DNA of 37,726 nucleotides, taken from the NCBI GenBank assembly GCA_028565635.1, contig JAOXYB010005567.1, forward strand, positions 1 through 37,726, read 5' to 3'. Shown here piece after piece: positions 1-13,134 of this stretch (positions are counted from its first letter, which is position 1; every line of letters starts with the position of its first letter). The DNA is from Phoronis ovalis. Taxonomy: Eukaryota > Phoronida > Phoronidae. The position numbers and the translations under genes are program-made. The notes under the pieces are model-generated. The model was not told where the DNA came from. It saw only the letters and a list, made by a program, of their open reading frames with translations, and did no database searches.

Positions 1-3000
1 TGAAGAGATAATTTCTTGGGTAATCGCAAGACATGTAACTAGCGTGAAAATTTATGTAATGCTTCATTTAAACTAGCCATTTTATAAATCTGTTTTCAGT
101 AGATTGTGATTGAAAAACAGCAATGCGCTTCTGATACACCTCTACAAGTAGGCTACAGAAAAATGTTGCGGTCGAATATAATTTTTTTTAATGAGAAAAT
201 CAACTGACTTTTAAATGCAGGAAAAAGGCAATTATTTAAATACTAATTTAAGCATTAGCGTTTTCAATTACAAAACAGACGACGACATTAATACGGCATA
301 TTATTACATATTTTAATACTTACGCACTATTCATTCAAATAATATGTCAGTATAAAACAAGAGTATAAAACAAGTATGAACGTGGATTCGCTGTTATCGA
401 ATACCAACATGGCCAATCATGATGTACCATGTCCGAAATGCACTTCGCGTACATTTGAAAGGTAATTTATTTTATTGCATGCATGTGGACATTTTGTGTG
501 CTAACCTTTTCGCCCACGCGTGCTATTACAATGCTTTCTTTATGGACAAATCTACTAAATTCATACAATTTCTATCACATCCGTACGAATTAGCTGCTCA
601 GCATTGCGCAATATTACCTATCATGTTTTTCAGGCGAGACTTTTTTACTACTGAGCAAATTTGACATAATGTATGATCCCTCTTCGCACACTGATTCTAC
701 ATGAACTATGAGCAATAACTCTAATGAATTTAATTTCCACCATTCTGAGTTAAGACCACCTGGTACCTTTTCCCTGCACGAAAGAACCCGCATTGATTTT
801 AGACAATGATGGCAATCAGATTTTCTGAAATTTAAATGTGTTCAAAATTCATTGTTAAGGATAACGCGTTTATCATTCGTTTAAAAAAAAACATAATGAA
901 GCCAAAATTTATTACCTAAATCTAACCAAACGAAGCATGAAATTCAGGGCATCGAAACATCTTGATTATAAGAAATCTACATCCTTGCTGAGACTAATAT
1001 AACTAAAGGAATGACTAATTTTTCATTAGTCCCAGAGCTAAAAGTTTATATTTTTTATTAATTTATATGGTGGCCCTGAGCTACTGTTGTGTTGTTGACT
1101 TGTAAAAAACAACTCGACAACACGACAATTCAGTATGAAATGTCGTGTTGTCGACTTGCAAAAAAGTTGACAAATCGACAACACGACAATAGTGCAGGGC
1201 TTCCATAAACTTAACATTTAAAATTGTAGATAGGAGAACTATCAATAAAAAATATGTGTACTCTTAGCTCTGTGTAAATATTCATAAACTCACCATAAAC
1301 TCGCTTTAGATAAAATTTCTAGGAACATGCAGGTGTCACTTGCATATAAATTTCAAACCACAATGACTGATATGACTGAATAATGTCATGGGACTTTTGT
1401 CCCCGGTTTTTGCCCCTTTTGTCCACATAGCACCTCACTAGCACAACCCATGAGCCGAACATTTAGGGTCAGACAGGTTAACCCAGGGGTCTAAGTTCAT
1501 TAAACGTAATTCTATTATATAAGACACAAAGTCCTGTCAAACAGAATCAAGACACTCATATTAAGCTCAACTTAAATCACGAATCAACAGATATGATTGA
1601 AACATATGTTACGATGCAGTATAAAGCCAACTTTGCAGAAAATGCGTGTTGCATGCCTAATAGACACGTTCGTAATTTAGTTATTAGTTCTCTGCAGTAA
1701 ATTTAGATATATTTTTCTGTTCTACACAAAAACTAATCTGTACATTCATGTACATTCTTCTGATTACTAACATTTTGTTGCTGTTATAAAATAGGCGGAG
1801 TCGGTCATAAATAAATGCAGTATATAATACATGCACATGTATATATTAAAAGATTACGGAAAGGAAAACCTGACTTGATCTGTGGTAATGAAAAAAAGAA
1901 TGTAGTCCCTGTTGTGAATAACTCCCTGAAAGGGTTAAATTCATTTGCAAATTATACCCCCTCCGTGTAAATAACTTGCAAATTTTACCGAAAAATGTTT
2001 ACAGACCTTACAAAATTTACAGATCTTAATTTTGCATGCCTGTGATAAATTCGTTTTCAAAGAATTACGAAAAGTGAGAAACAAAACCTGTGGTACATGT
2101 GAGACTTAAAAAAGGGACACATTGAGTGACACTTGTATTTAGTGAATTTGAAACAGTAATTCTTCCAGTCCGGAGTAAGTCGGAAACTACAATGACGATG
2201 TAATTTCTAAAACGTTAAGACTTAATTAATTTGACGTTATGCGCCGAAAATAACTTTTATCAATTCAGTTATCATTGAAATTATATAAAATAATGAAATA
2301 CCATTTTTTAAAAATGGAATAGTTATTTGAATAAAATAAAGTTTCGAATTTGACATGTATATATCAAATAATCAATTCCATTTTAATTCTGAAACACTCT
2401 ACTAAGCAGCTAGGCCGTTCTACATCAAGTCCAGTTCTCTTGGACTATTTTCAAATCTTTTACATGTATACGGAACATATTTATACATTTATCTGTGATA
2501 AAACAGAAAATAAAATAGATTCACAAATCAATCCGAATAACGCTTCATATTTTTTGTAAAAAATAACTTAACTGCGATAAAGAACCTACCTCTTTTATCC
2601 AACTTCAAACTACCAAAACTCCCTAAACCAAAAGCAGCCTTTTTTCATAAATTAAATTTGATTTCCTACTTTTAAAGGAAATATATTTTAATTATGAATC
2701 CTTGGTACAAAGTAATGAAACGCTGAGATTTTTCTTAGAATCTAGTAGCGTGCCATTGTTGTTCGAATTCCTATCTGTTTATAACATTTTCAATGTGTTT
2801 CATTCATGACATATCGTCTTTGGTAATAAAAATTTGTCAATTAAAAACTATTTATTTCATTTGATGACGTGGGATTACCCTAGACTAATTTACGTAGAGC
2901 TGTGGAAAAGACAGAATTCGATAAAGCATTAGCATACATCCAAAACATTTGTAATCTTAATTGAAAAGCTAAATATCACGATGATTGAGATTAATAGATT

Positions 3001-3683
3001 GCGGTAATTGCTGATATTAGTTTGTGTAGACTGAGATATAAATTTACAAAATTGCATAATTATCAGTTGTTTTATTAATTCGAATTTAAGCATTTAATGA
3101 TTTTACAAATTCGGCGCTGATAAATGTTAACGAGAACCCCACCTCTGCATATACATTTCTCGCATTTTATTGACATGCGCTGTTGTAGACATCAATGAAT
3201 TCCTTATCAAATTCAATATATAATTAATATGTTATCTATTGTATAGTTCTCTGTCATTGACGCTAGCTTTATAAATATAAATAAGCGTGTAGGAATAGGA
3301 AATGACCGCATTTATCAACTATAAGCAAGTACATACATATATAGAGCAAAAACGAAAATTTAGTTATTAGATAATAGAAGGGAAAAATAGTATCAAAAGA
3401 AGAAATATATCCAAAGTGGGTAACAAAGATATAGGTTTAAAAATGTGTTAACCAAGATATATCAATGGACTTGTTAATTCTGAATTCGCTTGTTCGCGTC
3501 CTGCCTGTAATGTAAAGTGTATCTATTTGTTCAAGTCACTAATATTTAGCTGAATTATGTAACAACGTCATTAGAGTTTCTTGATCGATTCTATCTCCTT
3601 CTTGAGCTGAATTGAGATGTTGTGCCGATGTTGTGTAACAGTATGTGCAATCCCCGTGGTCCATCTCTCTATGAACGTTATAA
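1..3683. other. Non-coding flank, no gene seen
   Basis: No open frame here looks like protein: the few short ones are low-complexity and lack splice-consistent neighbours. The only structured item is the palindromic element at 1073-1200. The right end probably lies beyond the 3' end of the minus-strand gene that stops at 3851. Confidence 0.6.
1073..1200. mobile_element. Miniature inverted-repeat element with two internal hairpins
   Basis: The left end reads GCCCTGAGCTACTGTTGTG, and the right end, reverse-complemented, reads GCCCTGCACTATTGTCGTG, so the two ends form imperfect terminal inverted repeats. Inside are two successive hairpins built on TGTCGTGTTGTCGACTTG and CGACAACACGACA, separated by A-runs. 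There is no coding capacity. I could not identify a clear target-site duplication. It looks like a small non-autonomous DNA transposon. The family is unknown to me. Confidence 0.55.
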
Positions 3684-3689
3684 TTTATT
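3684..3689 (-). terminator. Candidate poly(A) signal of the giant membrane-protein gene
   Basis: AATAAA on the minus strand, about 160 bases downstream of the inferred stop codon at 3851-3853. The motif is common in AT-rich DNA, so this is only the nearest good candidate. Confidence 0.35.
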
Positions 3690-3850
3690 CCAAATTTCCC
3701 TTTACAAGCCACAAATGCATTTGTCCACAGAATAAACCAAAACAGTTGCTATCAGCTAGGATATATAAAACTCTAAGTCCAACAATTCATGTACAAAACT
3801 ATGTTCTCCATTACACAACTCTGCTTGTCTGTATATATGCGGTATAAATT

Positions 3851-4003
3851 CTACGGAGTATAGGAGTACACATAAGCCATAAACAGTCTTTCCGTCCAGG
3901 TTATTTTTCTAGATATTTGTAGTTGTTTCTTATACTTCAGCACATGACACTGATATCTGACTGTATCAAGGCGTCGACTGATGATTTTTAATTCCACTTC
4001 ATT
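3851..4003 (-). CDS. Exon 5: basic C-terminus and stop
   Basis: The acceptor AAATGTCTTTCAG is followed in the required phase 0 by 50 codons and a TAG at 3851-3853. The segment is rich in Lys, Arg and Tyr and looks helical (Glu-Val-Glu-Leu-Lys at its start). The intron is 387 bases. The exon is too short to appear as a Met-initiated ORF. Confidence 0.65.
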   Translation of the reverse strand, partial: NEVELKIISRRLDTVRYQCHVLKYKKQLQISRKITWTERLFMAYVYSYTP

Positions 4004-7000
4004 CTGAAAGACATTTAAAATTCATTAAAATTAAAATGCATTATTATACTTTAACCACGCAAGAAACAATAAAAAAAGGAAGGCTAGTGAATTCCGAGGC
4101 TTGGTGCAAAGAGTTAATGAAGTGCATAGTTTTGTAACTAAATTGTTCGGCATTAATGATAGCCACTTTCTTGATTTATTCCGTGGTCAAATGCGTTTGC
4201 GGATTTACGTAGCGGGATTGGACATACACCACATTATTTATAGAGTTGCGCATAGTTTGTTTTCGCTGGTTTACATGTTCTGTACTGAACGGATTTGTAC
4301 TGATTTGGCAGTTTTAAAGAATTTTCATCCCAACATCTAGGTAAACTAAGAAGTAACAAAAGGCAGATTTTACACATCATGAATACTTACAGCACATGAT
4401 ATCATGTAGCACATATGATTCTGTAAATAAGCCAATGCTTCTTCAGCATCATCCGGCTGATTCTGTATAACATTAACGACTGGCGGATAAAATATGGATG
4501 GTACTACGTCATAACTCTTATTCTTGTTGGTGTCCGATGATGACATTGAAACTGCCCGCATTTCTGAACGTTGTAAATGGGCAGCAATGTCTAAACCGTT
4601 ACCAACAACTATCTCGCCATACTGATTAAAACATGCTGGTGAAGAGTTTCCACTTGGTGACACGCCATTTGTGTTTTGTTTACAAATGTTTTCGTTAGTT
4701 GTAGTAGTATCAAAATAGATACTTGTCCCAGAGTTATCATCACTAATTTGTTTTTTGACTTCACTTATGCAAAATTCTTTATTACTGTCCTTTGAACTTT
4801 CCGTATTGTTGTTAGCGTAAGCACCTTCTGGCAACAAGATTTTGATGTCATCAAGATCAGTATTGTTGACAGTGGAGAATTTGGCGCTGTCATTTTTTTG
4901 TAATTTCATTTGCATTGCGCTAATTGTATCGGACTTTGATGGAGCTATTATTGCAGCACCACTCTCCATTTCTTGTAGTTGCAAATCTTTCTTTAACACC
5001 TCCCACGCTTGTGCATAATCCGTTTTTACAAACTTGCATACGTAACTCCCCGTTTTGGGGTTAAAGTACCTAACAAACCTCTTCTGCTTAGATATTGTGC
5101 GCGGTTCAATCTTCACATTGTCGCCAAAGCACTTGGCATATTCATCATCAGAAACTGTATGTCTATCTCCTATTTCGCGCGCTGGTACAACTATATTATT
5201 CGGTAATATAAATCTGGCTAATTTTTCGGATGAATGTGGTTTCTGTACCATTGTGTAAGATCTAGACTTGGTTTCAATATTTTGTTTTTTCTGTCTCAAA
5301 TGTTTCCGTATTTTTACGTCTTCTGCTTCATTTGGTGTTTTACGTAATGTTTTCCGAATGATATCCGAAATACTTGAAGTATTCATCATTATTTTTCTAT
5401 TTTTACATTGTGATTTACAGTTATAATTTTTAGCTGCAACATTTTTCCATGTCAAAGCAGATATTCTCTTGAATTCGGATCCGGAACCACGTCTTCTAAG
5501 ATTTTTAACGGGAATACGGAAAGTGCGATTTGAATCTGATTTTTTTTCAAAATTAGTTTCCAATTTGTTCTCCACTGCCGAAAAATTGATCTCGTCTTTC
5601 CGATTTAACTCCTTTACCGGAGACATGGTTTCGCCCTCAAAACATCGTCCATCAAAATTGGTTTCGCTCTCTTTTTTAGACGCTACCTGATGCTCATTCA
5701 TTATTTCTGGAAATACACTTGTAGTTTCAATGCAATCTCCTATTGACTGCTTCTCAACATATTCATTTTTGCGTTTTACCTTCTCAATTCGTTTTGCCGT
5801 AAAGATGGGAATCCTACTTTGGCGTTTGCCGATTGACTGGTTCAGTAACGGCTCAGAGGTATTTTTTGTAGGACAAATTATCTTTGCACTGGTGTTAAGT
5901 GAAGTAACCCTTTTCAAAGCACGTGTATCACTTACATCAAAACTTACATCTGTATCACTTGCTTCATTATTCTTACAACCAGAACTAATTGCATAGGCAG
6001 AATCAAATCTTTTAATTTCTGTTTCAACTTGATTCCTTGGCACCGATATGTTTGTCTGTGGTACGCTTAGCAAATGACTATTAACAGAGTCATCAATAAG
6101 ATTGTTATGTTCGTTCTTGGTTAAAACACTTTCAGCAGCATATTTTATAGAAGTTTCGGTAGGATTGAAAAGGGATACAACATGTACATCACTGTTATAA
6201 TCTGTAGCATTTTTGCTGCATAATCCAACAGATTCGTTGCAGTATTTTCCTTGATCCACTTTAGCTTCTTCTTCCCAATACTTCTCCATCTCTTTTAACA
6301 AATTCTCTGCACTCGCCATTATGCTGTTGTCAATCAAAAGATCTTGTGCATTTTCGTCAATTTCTTGTTCACAGTGATTTATTTTTACCTTTTGTCTATC
6401 TCTGAGAAGATAACTTGCATCGTTTTTATTTTCAATTAAAGATATTGAATTATTGTCAATAGAACTGTCTAGCCCTTTTGATGGCACAGTTGGATATACG
6501 CTTATCCTAGCATCAGGCTGCACGCCAGCATGTTTTTGTAGCATATTCTCATCTTTCCTGTTAATGTTAAGCTCGGTCACCATTGGACTGCTATTCAAAA
6601 TGTATTTGCTTCTTTTAGGCGAATCGTAATGTTCACTGCTATAAGACAGCGAAGGTGTTGGAGGCCATTCTATTCGCCTACTGACAGATTCTGAACTACT
6701 ACTATGAAAACTGCTGCTTGAAATCGGAGACAATGACTCTGTAACAGGACTGCTGACATACTTCACACTGACGTTTTCAAAAGTTGACGATAACTCAGCC
6801 GTATTCATGTTTTTTTTCGTCTGTTCATTTAGTGTCTTATGCGCTAGTGATTTAGCCACAATATCTTTGTTTAATTCGGTTTCCGACTTATACAGATATT
6901 TTCTGTTATTCGGAGAGTCTAGGAATGAGCTCTCCGTCTGATATTGTTCGTTTAGGAGCGAATAATCAGAGGATTCGTCATACTGACTAACACATTTATT

Positions 7001-10000
7001 CGGAGTTGATGAGGTGAATTCACTATTTGATTCATTCTCAGAACTGTACTCGAAACGTCTAATATTATGAGAGTTAACAGACGGTAATTTATTATTCATC
7101 CTGTTCTGATTCTCACTAGAAATGCCAGGATTACGTGGATTCTGTTGTATATTATTAGGCTTATCATATGATTTCTTGTCTTCTGTGCTGTCAATATGAC
7201 ATGTATAACGTGTAGTTGTGAGAGATTTTAACTTTTCTTCATTTAAACCTAGAAATTTACATAAACTAAAACCAGATTGTGTTGCGTTTTCTTTTTTCTT
7301 ACCAATATGTTGGATGTTGTTGGTAGTTGACACATTGCTGCCAGTCAAAGTATCATATCCGCTATCATTAAAGTCACTGTCAGATATCCGGGTAGTTTCT
7401 AAATTAGAATCAAGAAAACTATCAATGGGACCGGTTTCTTCTAAGCATTCGTCACAATTCTTATTGCCTGACACACAAAACTTAGTATGGCTTGACATAA
7501 TGATATCGGTAACCGGATTGTTACTCTTGTCTGCGTTGACATTACGGCAAAATGAATCTGGTGTGGTAGCACTATCAGCAATATCTTCAATGTGGGAAGT
7601 TTGAAGACATTCCTGATCCTTGGATATGTGTGACATCACAGTATGACCCGTCATAACGTTTTCAAAGTCAGTTAGATTAAAACATTTACCAGAACGCAAT
7701 GGTGAGATTTTTTGCATTTTAGCTAGACTAGCTTTATTAGTCTCAATGACATCCTGAGATCTTTCAATAAGGCTTAATATAACACAGGAACTGTGTCTAG
7801 GCGCCCCAGTAGTGCTCAATTTCGGAATTGTTGTTTTAGATATTGCAGTTTCATCTGTTGTTTCATTTGCTTTCTTATCTAACTGAGACAGTGTTGGTCG
7901 ATTTCTAATATGACCTAATAATTCTTGCTTAGAAACATCACTACATAAGTCAATATCTGCTTGCATTTTCTGAGAACTATTTACAACGAGTTCACACATC
8001 TTGCGACTATCAATCCCTGATACTTTGGTCACGGGAGCCACAGATGATATGATCTGGTTTGTTTCAAATGCATTGATTTCTTTTACATCATCCTCTTCAT
8101 CAGTACTGGTGAATGCTGACATCTTACTCGAACTATTCTCAGTACTATTACCAACTGTGCTGTTGGTATGACCACCAATATCTTTTCTTGGATCATTTAA
8201 AACATTCTTGGATATTTCTTGAGTTTTAATATTAACTGCTTTATTCAATATAAGAGTTGGCGTAGTAGTGCATGTGCTACTACTACATGAACTTAAATTC
8301 GCAGATTGGCTGACATTTTTAAGTGTTGAGTGTTCAGCTTTATTGTTTCCCAAATCAGCACTTTCTCCAGTATTTTTATCCCACCTACATCCTAAAAGTA
8401 GTCGTGAAACTGGGCTTGTCACACCATTTTCTAGAGGTGACGAGACTCTTGGGGTACTAGGCCAAAAGTAAGAACTGCTTACGCTAACGGTAGTAGATGT
8501 GTCACTCGACTTTAAATTTGTGCTGTACTTAACAGACGGCATGTTATCATCATATTTGGAAACACTGCAATTTTCAAAAGCAGAGTTATCACTATTGGTA
8601 GACACGGCATCATTATTTTCGATTGTTGAACATCCACCGACCACACTACACACAGTTTCTTCAAAAGTTACCTTCTTTTTTATTTTTGGCTTATCTAAAT
8701 CGTTTCTGGATAAAATGCTCACACTTTCGCAATTTGTATCATTTGTAGCGATTTTGTCTGTATCAGGACAATCTTTGGACACAATCTGGCTGTTTTGTTC
8801 TGCCTCCGAGTTAGAACCCGAGCAAGACGTTATAAAAACTTGTTGTAGTTTCTGACTAGAAGAATTGGAATTTACCTCTAGATCTGCCATGTTCCCTACT
8901 GAACAGAAACTAGTCACATTATATTCCGTTACGTCACTTGATTCTGATTTTGATTTCGATAAATGAGGTGAAGAAGAGCTCAAAATATGGTTAACAACAT
9001 CTCTAGCATATTTTCGAACATTCTCTCCATCCTTGCCTGTATGACTGGGCATATAAGTCTCCAAGTATTCTTCAGAAACAGATGACCCACATTCAGAACT
9101 AATTTCAGTAAATGTTGCAACATGTTCAGTATCTGTTATATTACTAGAGACATCTTGTGGCATTGTAGAAAGATGTACACTAGCAGATCCATTGGTAGAA
9201 TTAACATCATTATCAAATGATGATGGTTTGTACCATTCTTTCACAGATGGTTGCAAAGGTTTGATTATAGCATATGATAAACCAGGAGTGAGAACTTTCC
9301 TCTGAATACATTTTTCAAAGTTTGAGCTTTGGCTTCCATATTGATTTGTTTCAATTGCAAATACAGGTGTAAAAACATCGGAACTTGACAAGTATGCCGA
9401 TATATTACTAGATACATCTAGTACATCGGTTGAAATATTTGGCGTGGTCAAACTGCATTCAAGTGGAGAAATCTCGAATTCTAACTCCAATTCTGATTTA
9501 CTATCTGAGCTTGAAAAATTCTTGACAGAATCAAGGGATGACGACGTAGCTGTTAGAGATAATCTGTTTCCGTTCGGAGAAAACTCCGATTCTGATCTGC
9601 TCTCAGAAAGTTCACTCTTTTTGCTGCTACTTGACAGACCAGTACTGTAATTCACAGTGTCATTCGATGTGTCTTTGTAGATAGATATTGGGCTGTTTGA
9701 GGATATCGTACAAATACTTCTGGAAGGCGAGGTGGAAGCATTATAGTCCACCATGCATGTCGATGAGTCATTAGGACTTTTGTATTTTGATGAGTAAGTT
9801 AAATCCTTTTCAGTGTCCGTGCCACATGTGCTACCTGACCCAGAAAAATAAATGCTTGTTGCACTTGTTTCTGACGTATAAAAAGATGGTGACATTTCAG
9901 TAAGTGGAGGGGTATTAATGCTATCATCTTCAGATGCTCTATCTCTAACGGTTGTACTTGTGTCTATTGCAGATAGTGTACAGCTTGAGGTGCCACCGAC

Positions 10001-13000
10001 ACTACTCTCTTCTATTTCAATGCCCGAATAAGATGGATATGAACTGGCAGTCTTGATTGAAGTAGAAGACATCACGCTGAGACAAAGCTCTGACATTGCT
10101 GTTAGTACAGATGAGGAATTATCCATCTTCGATAAAACGTTTTCTTCACAAGGAGAATTATTATATCCATTTTGTGGTGATGCAACAAAGTTATCCGATG
10201 AGGTGAAAAGAACAGTTACTCCAGAATGGGAGCTAGCAGAAGCGTCTAGGCGGAGACCATTATCATGGACATTAGAAGGTAGATAACTGTCACTTTGCCC
10301 TTCCTGTAACGATTGTTCACTTGCACAAGGTGTTACATCATTGAGCTCTGTCTGTGACGAATTGTTCTTATTCCTATCTACTAGGATATGATTTCCTGAG
10401 TTATTAGCGTCTGTATATTCTTTAACAATATTTGTCAAGATGTTGCAGCTGCTATTAATAGTGCTTACTGACCATTTGGTGTCACTACTGTCGTTAGGTA
10501 AAACAATCTTTCGCGAAGAATTATTAATATTACCAATAGAAATCATATAATCCATGTCACTAGTTTCTAAAGCAACACTACTTTCTGATGGCGCAAACTC
10601 GAATAAAGAAAAGTTGATATCATTTTCGCACAGGACAGGTTCCGTAAAATTATTACTTTCACAGTTTGTTTGCAATACAGTACGTGACAAGGAATGAATA
10701 TTTTCACCCATTGTCTCCTGACTCACATGGATAACATCATAGACCTCAGGTTCTTTGCTGCACAGCGAATTCTGATCAGTTACATGAACCCAGCGATCTT
10801 TAGAGTCACAGCTGTTTGAACAGTTACAGTCTTCATGTCCCTTGTCAAATTCATCTTCTGATGTATTCGATATGTCTGAAATGTTGCTCCCTAATAATTC
10901 AAAAGATGAGCTTGAAGACATTTTCATAATATCATTCGAATGTAAATCTGCTTGTAAATCCATGGACGTATCATTGTTTTCAAATATTCCGTGCTCAATT
11001 TTCGTTTCTTCTTTAAGTGGTGTTGTACATTCAGTTTCACTTATATGATAAGCTGATTGTAATTTAGAAGTAATATTCTCTTCTCCATTTTCTATATCTT
11101 TATTTTCCCCATTAATCTTTTTTAAAAAGCTGACAGGTAAAATATCATCGGGTGATTCAATTTGCAATTTTTCTTCTTCAAAAATCACTGATAAATCCGG
11201 GTTCTTAAATTCATTGAACTCTTCTGCATTTAGCGCCTCGCAGTCGTCAGTCCGTTCAGTTTTAGTAAGTAAAGCCGTATTACTTTGTTTACTGTGTAGT
11301 GGGTTATGAACAGTGTCTCCGGATTTTTTCATTGATAAATTAGGTTTATTGGAGCCACGTCTTGCTGGACTTATTTGACAATAGTCAGGATTGAATATTG
11401 TATTTAGAATATTGCTAACCATCCGTTTCTGTGCTAACGCGTGATCTTTCTTCTTTATTTGTTTCATTTTTCTAACGGCAATCTTCAATGTTCTCTGCTT
11501 CTGAGAAAGTACTTTTAGTTTGGGTTTATCTTTAGCTAAAACAACAAATATAGCATTATCCTAACCTCCACTAATAATAAACATTTGATACAACATTTTT
11601 TAATCACCCTGCCGGAATTTGAATTTAGTAGCCTTCTTTGAGTTGCAGCAAAAATAGTTGTGTACTTGTCAAGTTCTTCGTAATAGTCAAGTATGATGAA
11701 AGTGCGTAATTTTGGATGGCATAGATGTCGTAAAACAATTATTTGTAATTGTTGAAAGATTTTGGGCCCCATTACATCAAGAATTTGAATATATAAAATG
11801 CAATTATTACAATTTTAAAAGGACATTTTTGACACTGGTTGAAATAGGCTATATTAAAATATTGCAGACATAAAATAATACTTTTAGTTGTTTAAGAGAC
11901 GGAAGTCTTACCATCTGAACCAAAGGCAACGTAAATTATCGTACAAAAGAATCCAAGTCCACACATAACCATGAAAAGTTTGGAAGAAAGGATCGTTACG
12001 CTAAACAGTGCTCTTCCAAATGTATAGGTTGGATCTTCTATTATCTGGTTAACAAATGACGCCGTATCGTCTCCTAGCCATTCTGGCCTAAGTGCACAAA
12101 TTTGTTTGGTTAAAGGTGTACCTGAATGAAATAGTTAAGACTATATCTACTAAGATTTCAGAACAGTTCATTGGACGTACGAATTCACTGCTGGAGCGTT
12201 TGAAAGTTCAATAATCAGAGGAAAAGTTGTAACACCGCATTTATAATGTACATGTATAATTAAGACATTCATATTATGCACCTTCACGTTGTAAACAAGT
12301 ATGTGTAAGTACCTTTAAGAAAACACATGTTGTCCGTATCAAAATATTCCAAATTATCTGTTAAATTTAAGTGCTTCAATTTATTCCAAAGTTCAAAGTC
12401 GCTTTTATGGCTAACATCGTCCATGCTGTAACCAAAGAAGGTAAAGAATGCTGTTGTACCATAGCAACTGGAACATTGATGCAAAATACAGCGCCCGTAC
12501 AGTTTTGCACAATTTGTGTCTTTACTATCGTCTATAAGAGAAGATATTGATTTAATATTATACAATAAGATTTGATAACATGCTTGAACTCGTAGATATA
12601 GGTTTACATTTTACAATAAACATGTTGTTTAAAGTTAAGGTTCTATTAAAGGATCACAACGGATTTTAAAATAAAATTCGCAAAAAAGACTTGTTTATTC
12701 TAACAAAATTATTCATTATTGATAAACGATAATATTTTTATATACTCATACCAAATTCGACGTTTTTACTTTGCATGCAGCTTTTGTAGGCATTCGAACA
12801 GAATGTATCTGTTGATAGCACTTTTCCCGAAGGTTTCTTGTTTCCAAGTACGATGTCTGGATTCAACGTCAATATATATTGCATCCCCATATGATCATTA
12901 TTATTTGTCTTCCAATATCGGTGAAATGCTGGTATATTGTCAGTAAAACTGAAATGTTTAAATATTGACTCAGTTCTACGTGCTGGTAGAGAAAATGGAA

Positions 13001-13052
13001 CGAAAAATAAAACAAAAAACAAGATAAAATGTAAAATGTATTTTCTTCCCAT
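3851..13052 (-). CDS. Giant-tailed, Ser-rich putative type I membrane protein (unrecognised), five exons
   Basis: I join 13052-12752, 12531-12313, 12121-11912, 11535-4391 and 4003-3851. All four junctions have GT-AG ends and keep the frame (phases 1, 1, 1, 0). The product is about 2675 residues. Residues 1-24 form a strongly hydrophobic signal peptide. Residues 25-215 form an ectodomain with eight cysteines, including a CSSC motif, and one N-glycosylation sequon near residue 156. About residues 222-240 form a single membrane helix followed by a Lys-rich stretch, which predicts a cytoplasmic C-terminus. The remaining ~2430 residues are Ser/Thr/Asn-rich and probably mostly disordered. I recognise no family. 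Start choice: the ATG at 13050-13052 is the first in-frame Met after an upstream in-frame stop. The alternative is two genes (exons 1-3 and exon 4 separate), but phase agreement at every junction argues against it. Confidence 0.7.
4391..11535 (-). CDS. Exon 4: 7.1 kb exon encoding the giant Ser/Thr/Asn-rich cytoplasmic tail
   Basis: Open for 7145 bases without a stop. The acceptor TTGTTGTTTTAG lies just inside the only upstream in-frame stop, and the donor GTAAGT at 4390-4385 lies just before the downstream stop, so the ORF ends coincide with splice sites. The sequence starts with a Lys/Arg-rich juxtamembrane segment. A long Ser-run-rich region follows with many Ser-Pro and Thr-Pro sites. A Lys-Lys-Val-Thr-Phe motif near residue 1198 (DNA 8663-8674) fits a PP1-docking RVxF motif. 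Two Trp-Pro-x-Thr-Pro motifs and an Asp-Ser-Gly-Tyr-Asp-Thr motif are also present. A less biased, basic/aromatic segment near residues 2340-2430 may be a folded module. The plus-strand ORFs opposite it are shadows. Confidence 0.85.
11912..12121 (-). CDS. Exon 3: juxtamembrane region and transmembrane helix
   Basis: The acceptor is TTTCATTCAG and the donor is GTAAGA. Only one of the three frames is open, and it is the one required by exon 2. It encodes the eighth ectodomain cysteine, an acidic stretch, and then a 19-residue hydrophobic helix with a Cys-Gly-Leu-Gly core. No Met-initiated frame of useful length exists here, so the exon is visible only through splice analysis. Confidence 0.7.
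12313..12531 (-). CDS. Exon 2: cysteine-rich ectodomain
   Basis: The acceptor is TTCTCTTATAG and the donor is GTACTT; both boundaries are phase 1. The exon encodes about 73 residues with five cysteines in the pattern C-x6-C-x4-C-x2-C, then one near the end, plus an Asn-Leu-Thr sequon. The spacing does not match an EGF, frizzled or Izumo module that I recognise. Confidence 0.7.
12752..13052 (-). CDS. Exon 1: signal peptide and start of ectodomain
   Basis: 100 codons plus one base, ending at a GTATGAG donor (phase 1). The N-terminus has Arg and Lys followed by about 18 Phe/Leu/Ile/Val residues and a likely cleavage site after Leu-Pro-Ala near residue 24. Two cysteines spaced C-x6-C lie near the exon end. 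Frame upstream of the ATG reaches a stop without another Met. Confidence 0.7.
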
Positions 13053-13134
13053 GAAAATGACAATGACAAAAATTTTATTCCATAACAAAATATACAATAA
13101 TAATTTTAAACATTTAACCAGGTTACAAGTTTGA

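Noticed and set aside
5009-11048. Several plus-strand ORFs of 65-128 codons opposite the giant exon
   Set aside because: They are antisense shadows of Ser-rich codons (TCA/TCT give TGA/AGA on the other strand), with no splice or homology support.
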